Shown in pieces: positions 11,411 to 22,300 of a stretch of 64,000 bases of DNA. Each line of letters begins with the position of its first letter. The first letter of the stretch is position 1. Origin of the DNA: Calamus simplicifolius (Eukaryota > Streptophyta > Magnoliopsida > Arecales > Arecaceae); assembly GCA_900491605.1 (NCBI GenBank), contig UESW01003903.1, positions 1,045,363-1,109,362 on the forward strand, in the 5' to 3' direction. The translations under genes were made by a program, and so were the position numbers. The notes under the pieces were generated by a model. It was not told the DNA's origin. It did not search any database and saw nothing but the letters and a program-made list of their open reading frames with translations.

Positions 11411-11787
11411 GAAGAGGTGAGCCCCTCACACCGAACCCTTTCAAATTGGTTCTCATCTTCGCTTGGCCGTACCTAGGGGGTGTTGCTAATCGATTGAATA
11501 GCGTCAATCACCTGTAGGTTTGGCATGCATAGTTATCATTGCAGCCCATCATCCCGGACAGTAGGAGAGACGGGAGGAGGGGATCGCGGTCGCGGTGTTG
11601 AATTATCGCGAGAGAATACTAGAGGTAAGGAGCGAGCCCGACGAGATCTGAGTAGGCTCCCATCTCCTCCTCTCTGCAGTGCCGGTTCAACTTCTCTATG
11701 GCCAGGCTATCGCAGAAGGCCAGTGGCTTCCAGTGGGTTGGGCGGGGGGACCATCGATAGGATTGGGGTGACTGTCCCACTAGGAAG

Positions 11788-12021
11788 CTACTGAAAGGGT
11801 GCAGTGAAAAGAAGACCCCCAAGAAGCCTCTGCACCAGTTGTAGCACGGCTTGAACTAGTTGGATCAGCATGGCAAACTGGTCCTGTGTGACAGAGGCTC
11901 CTGGCGGTGGAGGAATCTCGGTTGGCAACGGCTGCGAAGGCACCGTGCTGTTGGTGGGATTAGGCCTTTGCGAGGTGGCCTGATCAGGAGCGTTTGTGAC
12001 TGCTCTCTTACGATTGACCAT
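11788..12021 (-). pseudogene. Gag N-terminal fragment of the non-autonomous Tat element
   Basis: A 77-residue minus-strand frame starts at MVNRKRAV, about 86 nt after the LTR end. It contains ASQRP-like and Pro-rich stretches and the phrase VTQDQF. The large element at 54562 starts the same way (MANRRKAI, then VTQDQF) at the same distance from its LTR. The homology ends near 11790; no nucleocapsid or pol follows. The fragment may be kept only because packaging signals often overlap the gag start; this is an inference. Confidence 0.75.
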
Positions 12022-12087
12022 TGAGGAATCGTCCTTCTTGTATAGAGCCTTGTCTCCTTGGTTTCAAGTTTTTAGAGGGAATTGATG

Positions 12088-12107
12088 CCCTTCCTCTAGC
12101 GTCAATA
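12088..12107 (-). promoter_or_regulatory. Primer binding site region of the non-autonomous Tat element
   Basis: Read on the minus strand, the bases after the 5' LTR are TATTGACGCTAGAGGAAGGG. The large element has TTGGCGCTAGAGGAAGGG in the same place (54479). The tRNA involved was not identified. Confidence 0.7.
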
Positions 12108-12931
12108 TGTTGCTGCGAAAATTCGTTCTTCGGCTTGGGGGTGATGCACGTCGGGATCTGGGTTGCACTCTCTCATCTGAGTGGACCTGCAAGGTAGTCC
12201 TTATGCAGGAATCATAGAGGATGGTCCTTGCAGAAGACCCTCCGACGCCCAAATCAGTGGAGATTCTGAGCAAACAGATGAGAGGAGAAAGCTCCAGCAA
12301 AATGATCTTCCTTCTTGGCGTGATTTTTCAGGAGCAATGACCTTTGCTAGAGTTATTTTTTTGGGCTTAGATTGCCTTCGAGAGCATACCGGGAGGGTCT
12401 TGGGACTTGGTATTTGTACGCTGCCAAAGAGGTGAGCTGTTATTTGATTTCCTGGGCACGTTTTAGGGAGTTGGCATCCGATAAGGCTGAAATTTCAATA
12501 GTTACGGGGATCGGCAGTTGATGAAGCTAATTGGAACTTTATCGAAAATTTGGAATCCCGTTAATCATGGACGGAGTGCTGTATTTGGCTTCCATTCCCA
12601 TTTTGGGATGCTCTTTCTGCGATTCTTGTGATCAGGATGGTTCATCCTCTGAGATATTCGGCGTAGTTTGAAACAGCAATGGCGCCTACGTTGAAGGGAT
12701 GAGGATCGATCTCGGCGAGGTACTAAGATAGCTTGGCCCTACTGAGGTTCGGATATAACTCGGCCCTTCCGAGGCACTGAGATAGCTCGGTTAAATGGTT
12801 CGGCTCTGAAGTTTGGCCAGATAGTTCGGCTCTGTAGCTCGATCTTAATTCAGTTAGATAGTTCAACTCAGTAGCTCGGCCTTAGTTATCGAACACATTT
12901 ATTGATGCGATGACAATTTTTTCTCACATCA
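12108..12931 (-). repeat. 5' LTR of the non-autonomous Tat element
   Basis: This is the upstream LTR on the minus strand. It keeps the intact TGTTGCTGCG end next to the primer binding site and ends at CACATCA, immediately before TSD ATATT. Confidence 0.87.
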
Positions 12932-12936
12932 ATATT

Positions 12937-13810
12937 ATTTTATATTATATATTATAATCTATAGTTAATTTATAGATACTTTCCATAAATAGAATGCTAG
13001 GATTTGGATCTTGAACTTAATTTTAAGATTGTTTAGTAGATACGTATATATTTAATATTTAATATTTATGGAATAAAAAAATTTATAATTTTATGATTTA
13101 ATTTTATGCCTGGTTAGAGGCCGGGTCGCGTCCACCGGACTTGCCGCCCATCTCCTCGGCATAACGAGAACTCTCCAGACGAGAGAGTCGATTGGTCGAG
13201 CTGCGGAAGCTGGCCCTCGGATCACCTGCCGGCTTGGTACCGGAGGGGGAGAGACGCTGGTGCGATTACCGTGACGCCGACCCATGCGAACCTTTTCGCT
13301 GACACGCGTGGCCTACATAGCGGAAGGGAAAATGAATCCCGTGACCTTACGCTTTTGTTGTTTCGATGGTGGTTATTGTCCTCGCCATCCTTTTCGTTGT
13401 CGTCTTTTATCTTTTATTCATTTCCATCTAAATGTAAAATTCAGCAATTGCTGAACACGGGTCCCTCCCACTCTGACCATGCTTAATTTGAATATTTGAT
13501 ATATTATTTGTTAAAGCCAGCATAAATGGATGAAGTGTGAAGCAAATTTTAGAAATGCGGCTGGTGCATCGATCAATTAGTGGCCAGCTTATTAAAATCT
13601 CCATGAACTCATGAATCTTTTCCAAGAGATTTGTGAAAAGCTTAAAAATCAATGCGCTGGTTGAATGCGTTCCATCATTTATAATAAATAAAAATAAAAG
13701 TTAGGATTCTTTTAAGAAAGGAGCTATTTTTTTTTTCGATCTTTGTCATCAAATTCATCTGCTTCATTTGATGTTGTAATTTTATGATGCGAGTCAAGTT
13801 AGATTAATGT
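12937..13810. other. Intergenic spacer
   Basis: AT-rich flanks surround a GC-richer patch at about 13110-13340 with CGG-rich sequence. I find no coding motif, RNA gene or clear repeat. Confidence 0.55.
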
Positions 13811-14345
13811 TTTTTTTTGGGTACACATGGACCATCAAACTAGTCTAGTGTGAATTAGCTCAAATACATCAGAATACAAAATTTGAAACAAAACAGAAGA
13901 ATAAGGATCTTCATAGCCAATGACCAGTGTGCTGAGCAACAGAAGTCGCTACCCAGTCAGCCGCCGAGTTGGCTTTATAAAAAATATGAGATATCTGAGC
14001 TGCATTCATTTCCTGAAGAATGGATCAGATGTCCGAAGAATCGGATTAATGGGGGCTGCGGAACATTCTCTTCCTTAACCACCTAATGACCATCAAAGAA
14101 TCGCCTTCGATGACTACTCTACGGGCTCGAAGAAACTTAGAAGCATAAGTAATATCAGCCCAGGTCCCATAAAGCTCGTCATAGGATAAAGGCGTCGAGG
14201 GTGCTAAATCCGTCCGCTGTCAGCATATCGCCTGAGGTCCTCGGATAATAAAGATCGATCCAGTATATTGCTTCAGACACTACCATCAAAGTTGATTTTG
14301 ATAAACCTTGAAGGAGGGGGCTTTCAGAAAAGAAAACCGTACTCC
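13811..14345 (-). mobile_element. LINE 3' fragment with RNase H remnant
   Basis: On the minus strand the sequence near 14280-14330 encodes FIKINFDGSV, the first catalytic block of a plant LINE RNase H. Near 14085-14125 it encodes VVIEGDSLMVI, the third block. The plus-strand T run at 13811-13819 corresponds to its poly-A tail. Stops and shifts interrupt the frame, and the TSD is not recognisable. It is a different copy from the LINE at 3223-4820 but of the same general type. Confidence 0.72.
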
Positions 14346-15451
14346 AATTGTAAATAAATAAGTAGTATGGTTTCTTTTCTAGCTCCTGATTAGCTCTACT
14401 TCGACAAGTACTAGTAATCTAAAATATTAACATTGCTGGAAGATGTTTTGGTTAGTCATCAAGAGGCTACTCGTCTTCACGCTCGACCTCCCTCGTTTTT
14501 GTTTCCAGGTAGTCGAGAGAGTGCTTTGTATGTACGTTAAACTGCTTTTATAATCTTATATTGTTTGAAGCCATGGGTTCACAACATACGTATAAATTAA
14601 AGGCAAGAGCCTCCCTCATCTTGTTGAACCATGAAAGTAGATTGTACCTTTGTTAAAAAAATAAAATAATGCAAAAAGTACCATCATATCTGATGGTACG
14701 ATGGTGTTCGGGTTTGATGATGAAGCCCTATGCACCAACAAAAAATGATAATGAGAATACTAAATTATGAACGAAGGTAGCTATGAACTGAGTTAAAAGA
14801 ACATATATCCGAATTAAAGATACTGAAAGGCTGCTCAGTAAAAATCCTTTTATATTTAAATTAATAAGAAAAGTAAAGAGTAATAACTAAGGGTGTGCCT
14901 TGTTACTGTGCCAATAGAGAGAATAGGAGAGAGCCCATATCTAATGTTGTGAGTTATATTCTCTACAAGAAATGTTTGCTAGAAAGTATTATATATACAC
15001 GTACTTTTTAGTTAACCGCATGCCATTTACTAATTCTTTAGATATGTTTTCTTAGTATTATTGTATCAAACATGATACAAATCATATTGACATAGAATGG
15101 ATCGTCGCGTGCTTGCTTAACTGGTTATCTATTGGATTTATCTTCATTATTTTCGTTATGATAAAAAAAGTTAGCATATTGGGATAAATAACATTGCATT
15201 GATACTTTATGATCTAATAAAGCATAAAGAGCAAATTTATTTTCATAAACACTTTTTTAGTTAATATTTTTTTTTAAAAAAATTAAACTTTAATTTTTTT
15301 ATAATTTTATTGATTTTAATTTTTTATAATTTTATTCATTTAAGATAGTAAAAGCTTTCTTTTTTAGTTATACAGGCCCTTTTATGGTTGGGTTAAACCA
15401 TAATACTTTGGCCTCTGCATGCAGCGTTAAAAATAATATCTCGTGTACTTA
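14346..15451. other. AT-rich intergenic spacer
   Basis: No gene is seen. GTACCATCA TATC TGATGGTAC at about 14678-14700 is a perfect 9-bp hairpin. The rest is low-complexity A/T, especially 15230-15370. Confidence 0.55.
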
Positions 15452-15762
15452 GGTAATGTTTGAAATAGGGATAAGAGTAGATATCCAAGGATATCTTCTC
15501 TTATTTCCAAAAGCCATAACTATAAGGGATAGCAGAGAATAAAGTTAACCAAAGGGATAATCTATGGTTTATTCCCTAAAGAATGCAGAAATAGCTGGTT
15601 ATCCCTCCAAATAAGAGTAAAAAAAGGTTATCATATGAATTTATCTTTTTGCATTTGATATGATCAATGAGATAGCCAAGGGATATTCCTAGGGATAATC
15701 AGAGGATAAACTCTATTCTGTATACTTATCCATGGATAATATTTTTTTTATCAAACACTACC
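15452..15762. mobile_element. Tourist-like (PIF/Harbinger) MITE
   Basis: A 311-bp element has terminal inverted repeats GGTAATGTTTGAAA at the left and TATCAAACACTACC at the right, imperfectly complementary over about 14 bp. It is flanked by the 3-bp duplication TTA (15449-15451 and 15763-15765). Internal GGATA / TATCC motifs recur and could fold the element back on itself. It has no coding capacity. A TTA/TAA duplication with GGNNNTGTTTG ends is the usual Tourist signature. It lies about 540 bp upstream of the GDPDL start codon. Confidence 0.78.
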
Positions 15763-15765
15763 TTA

Positions 15766-16302
15766 GGGTTGAGCTCCAGTTCACCAACCTTTCTGATGCA
15801 AATAATTATATATAATAAAGGTAAGCTACGGAGTATATAATTGATGTGGGACCCCAATACTAAAAGCACGCTACCGAAATGCTTGCCACTTTAGGGAAAT
15901 TACCCAACGATTATTCTAAGGTCCATTCATTCAATCATTCATTAACCGAGACCGGACAGCGGTCAACAGGCCAAGAAGCCAAGTCCAATTCACGCCACAA
16001 GAGCTCGGCTCCGGGCGCCAGAAGCCGACAACGATTTGAAAACATATTATGCTCGTATTTTTTTTTTCCCAATAATTAAATTCTCATCCTCCGGAGCGCC
16101 ACCCTCTCTTAAAAATTTAGAAAAAAAAAAAAGCAGAAGTCCAGAAGAACGTCAGTGATATCAGACATCCCTGACTTGGAAAAAAGAACCCCACCATCTC
16201 TCTGCTCCCATTGTACCAACATTGGTGCATTTGATTCAGGGAAAGAGCTCAGCTTCCTTCTCTCTCTCTCTCTCTCTCTTTTTGTGTGTTTTGGTGGTGG
16301 CA
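15766..16302 (+). promoter_or_regulatory. 5' flank and probable 5' UTR of the GDPDL gene
   Basis: No gene is seen. A pure CT dinucleotide run at about 16258-16280 ends 23 bp before the start codon; CT runs in 5' UTRs are common in plant genes. No convincing TATA box could be fixed. Confidence 0.45.
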
Positions 16303-19300
16303 ATGAGGAGAAGCTCAGGTTGGGAGGTCTCCTTCCTCGTTGCGTTACTCATGGCTGTACGGCAGCTGAGTCTGGTGACTGCCCAGAGCTCCAAGCCCTC
16401 TCGTTGGCAAACCTTAAGCGGTACGCACTCTCCCTCCAACGCCTGCCATTTAGTTTTGGAGGTTTTGTTCCATGGCGCGTTTAACTTCGGCATGTGGAGC
16501 TAAAAGAAGTCTTTTAATTACTTTTTTCTTTTTCTCCCTTTTGGTTCTTTCTGCGCGAATCTTAGTTCTTTTGCTGTTGTTCTGTTTTCTTATTTGTTGT
16601 CCCCATCACTGAGAAGATTTTATGGATTTTGAATGTGGATCTTCTTGAGCTGAATGAGAACAAATTAGGAAAGTTTACAAAGTTGTCTTCGGTTTTGTCC
16701 AACTAGGGATATATATATATTCTAAGTTACTGTTTATAGGATTTCAGGAAGTGATTCCATGGGGACATGTGTGAAAATGAGGTTTTTTTGGGAGGTCCTC
16801 TGAGGGAACTGAAAGGACGTAGAGATGAAGCAGGTGGGGGAGAAAATTAATAGAAGCCTTCAAATTTGAATCTCTTGTTAATAGAAGTACATGCTACTGA
16901 GTAACTTGTTTTACATTTCTTTCCATCAAAATTGGTCTGTCATAAGTTTTTTTATCTGACTGGAAATAAGGATTCTTCATCATAAACTATGTGTCATAGC
17001 CTTGAGTTTATTTCTTGCAGATATGGTGTTCTTCCATCTCCCTGATTATTGATGTAGTTCACAGATTTTGGATTATATCTACCTAAGTTAGATGGGAAAA
17101 GCATTTAATTTCAATTTATTCCACTCCATTCTTTCACATTTTATGCTTCCTTGTGCTTTCTTGAAAACTAACAATTAGTTTTCCATATTGCATGCAGGTA
17201 ACGCCCCTGCGATCGTAGCTAGGGGAGGCTTTTCAGGAATTTTTCCTGATTCCAGTCAATATGCCTACCAGTTTGCGCTTCTTGTTAGCTCACCGGAAAC
17301 AGTTTTTTGGTGTGATGTGCAATTAACAAAGGATAATGTTGGGATTTGTGTGCCTGATATAAAATTAGACAACTGCACTAATATTGCAACTGTTTATCCT
17401 GATCGAAAGAAGGTCTACTTTGTTAATGGTGTGTCTACGCCAGGCTGGTTCCCTGTGGACTATAACGTGGCAGAACTAATGCAGTCAGCCGTTGCATGTA
17501 AGTCGAGAAGTGGAGTTACTTTTAGTTTCTTACACATAATTAATTGTAACTAGAAGGTGTCAAATGAGAAGATCTCTATCTTGGTTTTTGTTGACCATGT
17601 TGACACTTCACCTAGTTCCTTATCCCATTTTACAGAATCACATATAAAACACCTAATGACCCAGAAAGCCATCCGACAAGATCACTTGTATGAACTCCTA
17701 ATTGTTTAGAAAGGAGCCAACCATGAAATAGATGGATGTGATGAAAAAAAAAGAAGAAAAGTTCTCATAACACAGATTCTTGTAATGTGTGTAACTTTCT
17801 TGTATTTTCGCATGCTTGCAGTTCCTACTAGTTAAAGATACTAAGAGGATGGATGGAACATTTCAGATGTCTAGTGTCATTTTCTCCTATTAAAATTGTT
17901 CAAATAGTTATCTGGGTTGAATTCATTTTCTTTCTTGGTAGATATGAATTTCTTCTTATCAACATATTGATTTGCATTCTCTGTTTAGTTCTGTATTGAT
18001 TCATTGTTATTTTGTTGCGTCCCAGTCTTTACCTTCATACACTTGCTATAAATGCAATGACGATCTAAATTCATGAATAGGCCTGGCCATGCATATTTTG
18101 CATAGATTATAGAGCATATACACTAGTTAGTGTCACTTGACAATGTTCACAGGCTGAATAAGAGGTCTAGGCAAAACAACATATTTGAAATACTTTTTTG
18201 ATAACTAAAACCCAAATTTTTTGAGACCCATGGCTTTTTTTGGCAACATACCATCTAGCTGCCAAAGTTGTGCGACAGCCCAACAGCATGACATTGGCGA
18301 TCGTATATTGATGATCCTTTGCTTTTTCAAGATAAATCCAATGTTAGCAACTTCATTAGGGTGGCCATATATTCCATAATATTTGAAGCTTTTATGATGG
18401 CTTCTAGATGATGGATATAGGTTATAGTGCTATGGAAAGAAAGGGTGGCCCAGTATATGAAGTTCCTGCCATTGCAAGGCATGGGATCAGATGTATGCAA
18501 CCTCCAACCTACATGTGAGAAGCTACTTCCATATTTCAAACCCACAGGGGAGCAACCTTACTATTACTTCAAGTCTCACCCTCATAGTTTGCCATTTGAG
18601 GGACAAATTATAGAGTAAATGCTACATCTAATCAGGGCATGTAACTTGTATATGTTTTCTTGAAAGTCACACAAATGAGAATCAAACCATACTATAGATG
18701 TAAAAGTTCTAGGCGTACACTCTTTCACAGACATACTATATATGTGGATGCGTTTTGATAGGAAATGCATCTACTACGATAGGCCACCCAGACTTACTAT
18801 CGATCACAATATTGAAGACTTTTTACCTTGGTTCAAAACCATGATGAAGTTTAATCCTTTTGGCTGACACAATGGGGTTTTCTATGTTACTGATATAAAA
18901 AGATTGAAATTGTTTGCCTATAAATTTTTTTCCCCTGTTGTTTATTTTATATTTTGATTGATTGCGTTTGTTAACTTTCAATGAAGGCAAATTTAGAAAC
19001 CTTCTTTTTTACAAAATTACTGCTTTCTACAATTGTATTAAATGTTAAGTAATGTACTAACTTTCCTTTACAATTTGAGCAGTAAGACAAGCAATTTATT
19101 CTCGGACCGATAAATTTGATTCTAGCATGTTACCTATCCTTGCCGTTGATGATTTGTTCAAACAATTTAGACCACCTGGTCTTTGGTTGAATATTCAGGT
19201 ACAGCTATGGATATATACTGGTTGCACCTACATGCTTTGGCACTCTTTTTCAATGTAAAATTTTACCTCCAACTAACTTTTTCATTTTTTTCTTGTGGTA

Positions 19301-22300
19301 TGCAGCACGATATTTTCTACAGGCAGCATAATTTAAGCATGAGAAGCTATGTGCTATCTGTATCAAAGAATGTTATTGTGAACTATGTCTCCTCACCAGA
19401 GTGGATTTTCTCAGAAGTATAAAGGCAAGATTTAGACGAAGCAAGACCAAGCTTGTTTTTCGCTTTCTTAATGAGGACACTGCTGAACCATCTACAAATC
19501 AAACATATGGTTCGCTAATGAAAAATTTTACATATATCAAAAGTTTTGCCTCAGGAATCCTTGTCCCCAAGCATTACATTTGGCCTGTGACATCTGATAA
19601 TTATCTACAACCCTATTCTTCCATTGTCATGGATGCCCATAAAGCAGGGCTGGAAATCTTTGCAGCAGACTTTGCAAATGATAATATTATTAGCTACAAT
19701 TACAGTTATGACCCTTTATCTGAGTATCTTAATTTTGTGGACAATGGGTTCTTCTCTGTTGATGGTGTACTGACAGATTATCCTATAACTCCATCAGAGG
19801 CTATAGGTAATTTTCTCCGGTTTTGATTATTGAGGTTTCATTCTCAACATTGTCAAATTTTATTTGCATAAGATTTAGTTGTTGTTTCTCTGCTAGAAAA
19901 ATACCACCATATAAAAAGTTCATATGTGAGAGGGATATCATTGTACTTTGCTCTGAATTAGTCATCATCTCTCCAACCATATGAATTGCCTCTCATTGAA
20001 CTTTTATGCAGGCCACTACTTTTTAACACTGATTTTCATCTCCAAATGAGAGAAATAGGTTCAAACTGACAACAGTAGAAATTTATCCTTTAATAGGATG
20101 CACCTTTTATTCATAAATTATCCATTATTCTTCCATCACATTATACTGCAACTTCATTCAACTGTTCCATTTTTATTTACAATGAGAACTGTCCTACAAG
20201 CAATGAAGTCTGTTAATGCTGGCTAATAGCTAAATAACTCCAATGTTATCAGAAAATTTGGATGTGTGCAGACCATATCATGATGAAGTGAATGAACTGG
20301 GGTGATTTGGTCCACCTTGATAAGGTTAATCTGGAAGAAAGTGAAAGTTGTTTTTATTTTTCCCCCTTCCCTCCCTTAACAGAGAGACAGGATGATGGGA
20401 AACTGTCACCAGATTTCTCTTCCCACTCAGTTCTTTTTATTTAGAATGTTAAGGCATTCTTTAATATTTAACTTATGTTTTTCATTGCAAAACAATCACA
20501 TCTATATGCGCTGATGCATTGCTCACGAAGCCAGGTGCTGTTCAAGCATTCATATTGTATAATAGATTGGATCTTTTGTCATAGACATATGCATATTTCA
20601 TTGATCTCTGGTACTTTCTTCGAGGTTCATTCAAATGCCAGAGATCCTGTAGGTGATTATATATCTACCTCCAAATCTACATGTTTGTGTGCGCAGTTGT
20701 GGTTAATAACATCTCACAAACTTTAATACTGCTTATCATATAAGAGAACATATGAAGATTTTCAAGATCATTGTTGTCAGCAAACGTCAATGTCATCCCA
20801 CATCACACAAGCGGAGACCATTAAAAGATATGTTTTCATATTCCATTATAAATTTCAAGAATACATACTTGGTTACTGAATTTCGGTGCATGATTATTGT
20901 GCTTCTAGCTATTGGCTCTGCATGACAATGTTTAACACGACAAGTAGATATGGAATTAAAGATCTGTGTTGAGACACCATGCATGAGCCTGGTTTCTTGC
21001 CAAACCATAATTTGTGAAAGCTTTTTATAGCATCAATATTGAATTGTTCTGGTGCTTGGAAAAAAAATTCATTTGTTACCTCTTTTAGCCAATTAATCAT
21101 TGAAGTTGAGTACTTCTCTCTTCTTTAAAATTTATCACTTAAGAACTTATTTTTGGGCAAGCTAGCACTAATATGATATGCATATCAGGAAACAAACAGG
21201 TAACTTCCATGAACTTCATGCAAGATTTTACCTTCATTTATATTCATTCTTATTAGTGTCTTTTTATTTGACCAAATCTGCTATGTTTACATGGTCATTT
21301 GACTGAAAAAGAAACATTGACATGCATCTCTATTGTTGCAGCTTGCTTTTCTCATATAAACAAAAGCAGCAACGACCATGGTATGCTAACCTTTTCTGCT
21401 GTACTTGCCTGTCTATTTGTCTTGGCAATTGTGTTATTATGACAACTCAACTTTATTCTAATATTTTCATTCTTATGTGCTTCAGAAAGTCCTGTCATTA
21501 TCTCAAAAAATGGAGCCAGTGGTGACTACCCAGACTGCACTGATTTGGCTTATCAGAAAGCAGTTCATGATGGTGCAGATGTTATTGATTGCCCTGTTCA
21601 AGTAACACAGGATAAAATTCTCATATGCATGAAATCTATTGACCTTCTGGATGATACTACAGTAACAAAATCACCTTTCAGTTCCCATACCTCTATCATC
21701 CCAGATATTAAGAGGACTCCTGGAATTTATACTTTTAATCTCACTTGGGATGAGATTCAGAAGAACTTGAAACGTAAGTTGTTATATGTACCATTTCTCT
21801 GCATGCTACATTCAACTTAAGAGTTCAGAATTATTAAAGAAATCAGTGGCATGATTTTTTAAAAAGAACACGTGATGAAAGGACTCATTTTGTTGGGTTT
21901 TCTTTTTTTAACATCAGCTTGCTATTTTTATCATGGACAAATTTTGGAAAAATCTTCTAATTTTTCACTGTTTTGCATTATCTTCATTTCCAGATATATA
22001 TGCTTTCTTTCTTGCTCTTTTCCTGAATTTTTTAATTCTTTTTTAATAAGGAATTGAAGACAGTTAGTTGATTGACCTACAAAGAGGATGTTCTTCATAA
22101 TTAATTACAATCATAAGCCCTTTTCATATTTTGTTTAACTTAATGATAGTCACAAGTGTCATATGGAAGCATGCTTATCTCATAGCATGATCAATTCGTG
22201 GAGAGGCTGTGGCTTGTCAACTGGATATGCCAATATTATACATGTGAATGTCCCAAGTCAACCATGTGAATGTTCCAAGTCCAAACATATCCTGAACATT

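Larger units (their letters stand above)
9570..12931 (-). mobile_element. Non-autonomous Tat-type Ty3/gypsy LTR element, complete
   Basis: Two LTR copies (9570-10376 and 12108-12931) face the same way and are flanked by the 5-bp duplication ATATT (9565-9569 and 12932-12936). On the minus strand the element reads TGATG...CAACA for each LTR, followed by a primer binding site and a gag start. The 1.7-kb interior lacks protease, RT, RNase H and integrase; it holds a gag N-terminus (11788-12021) and two tandem-repeat blocks. The U5, PBS and gag start are recognisably homologous to the large element at 53467, so this is a deletion derivative that would depend on such a partner. The LTRs differ at many sites, so the insertion is not recent. 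Confidence 0.88.
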
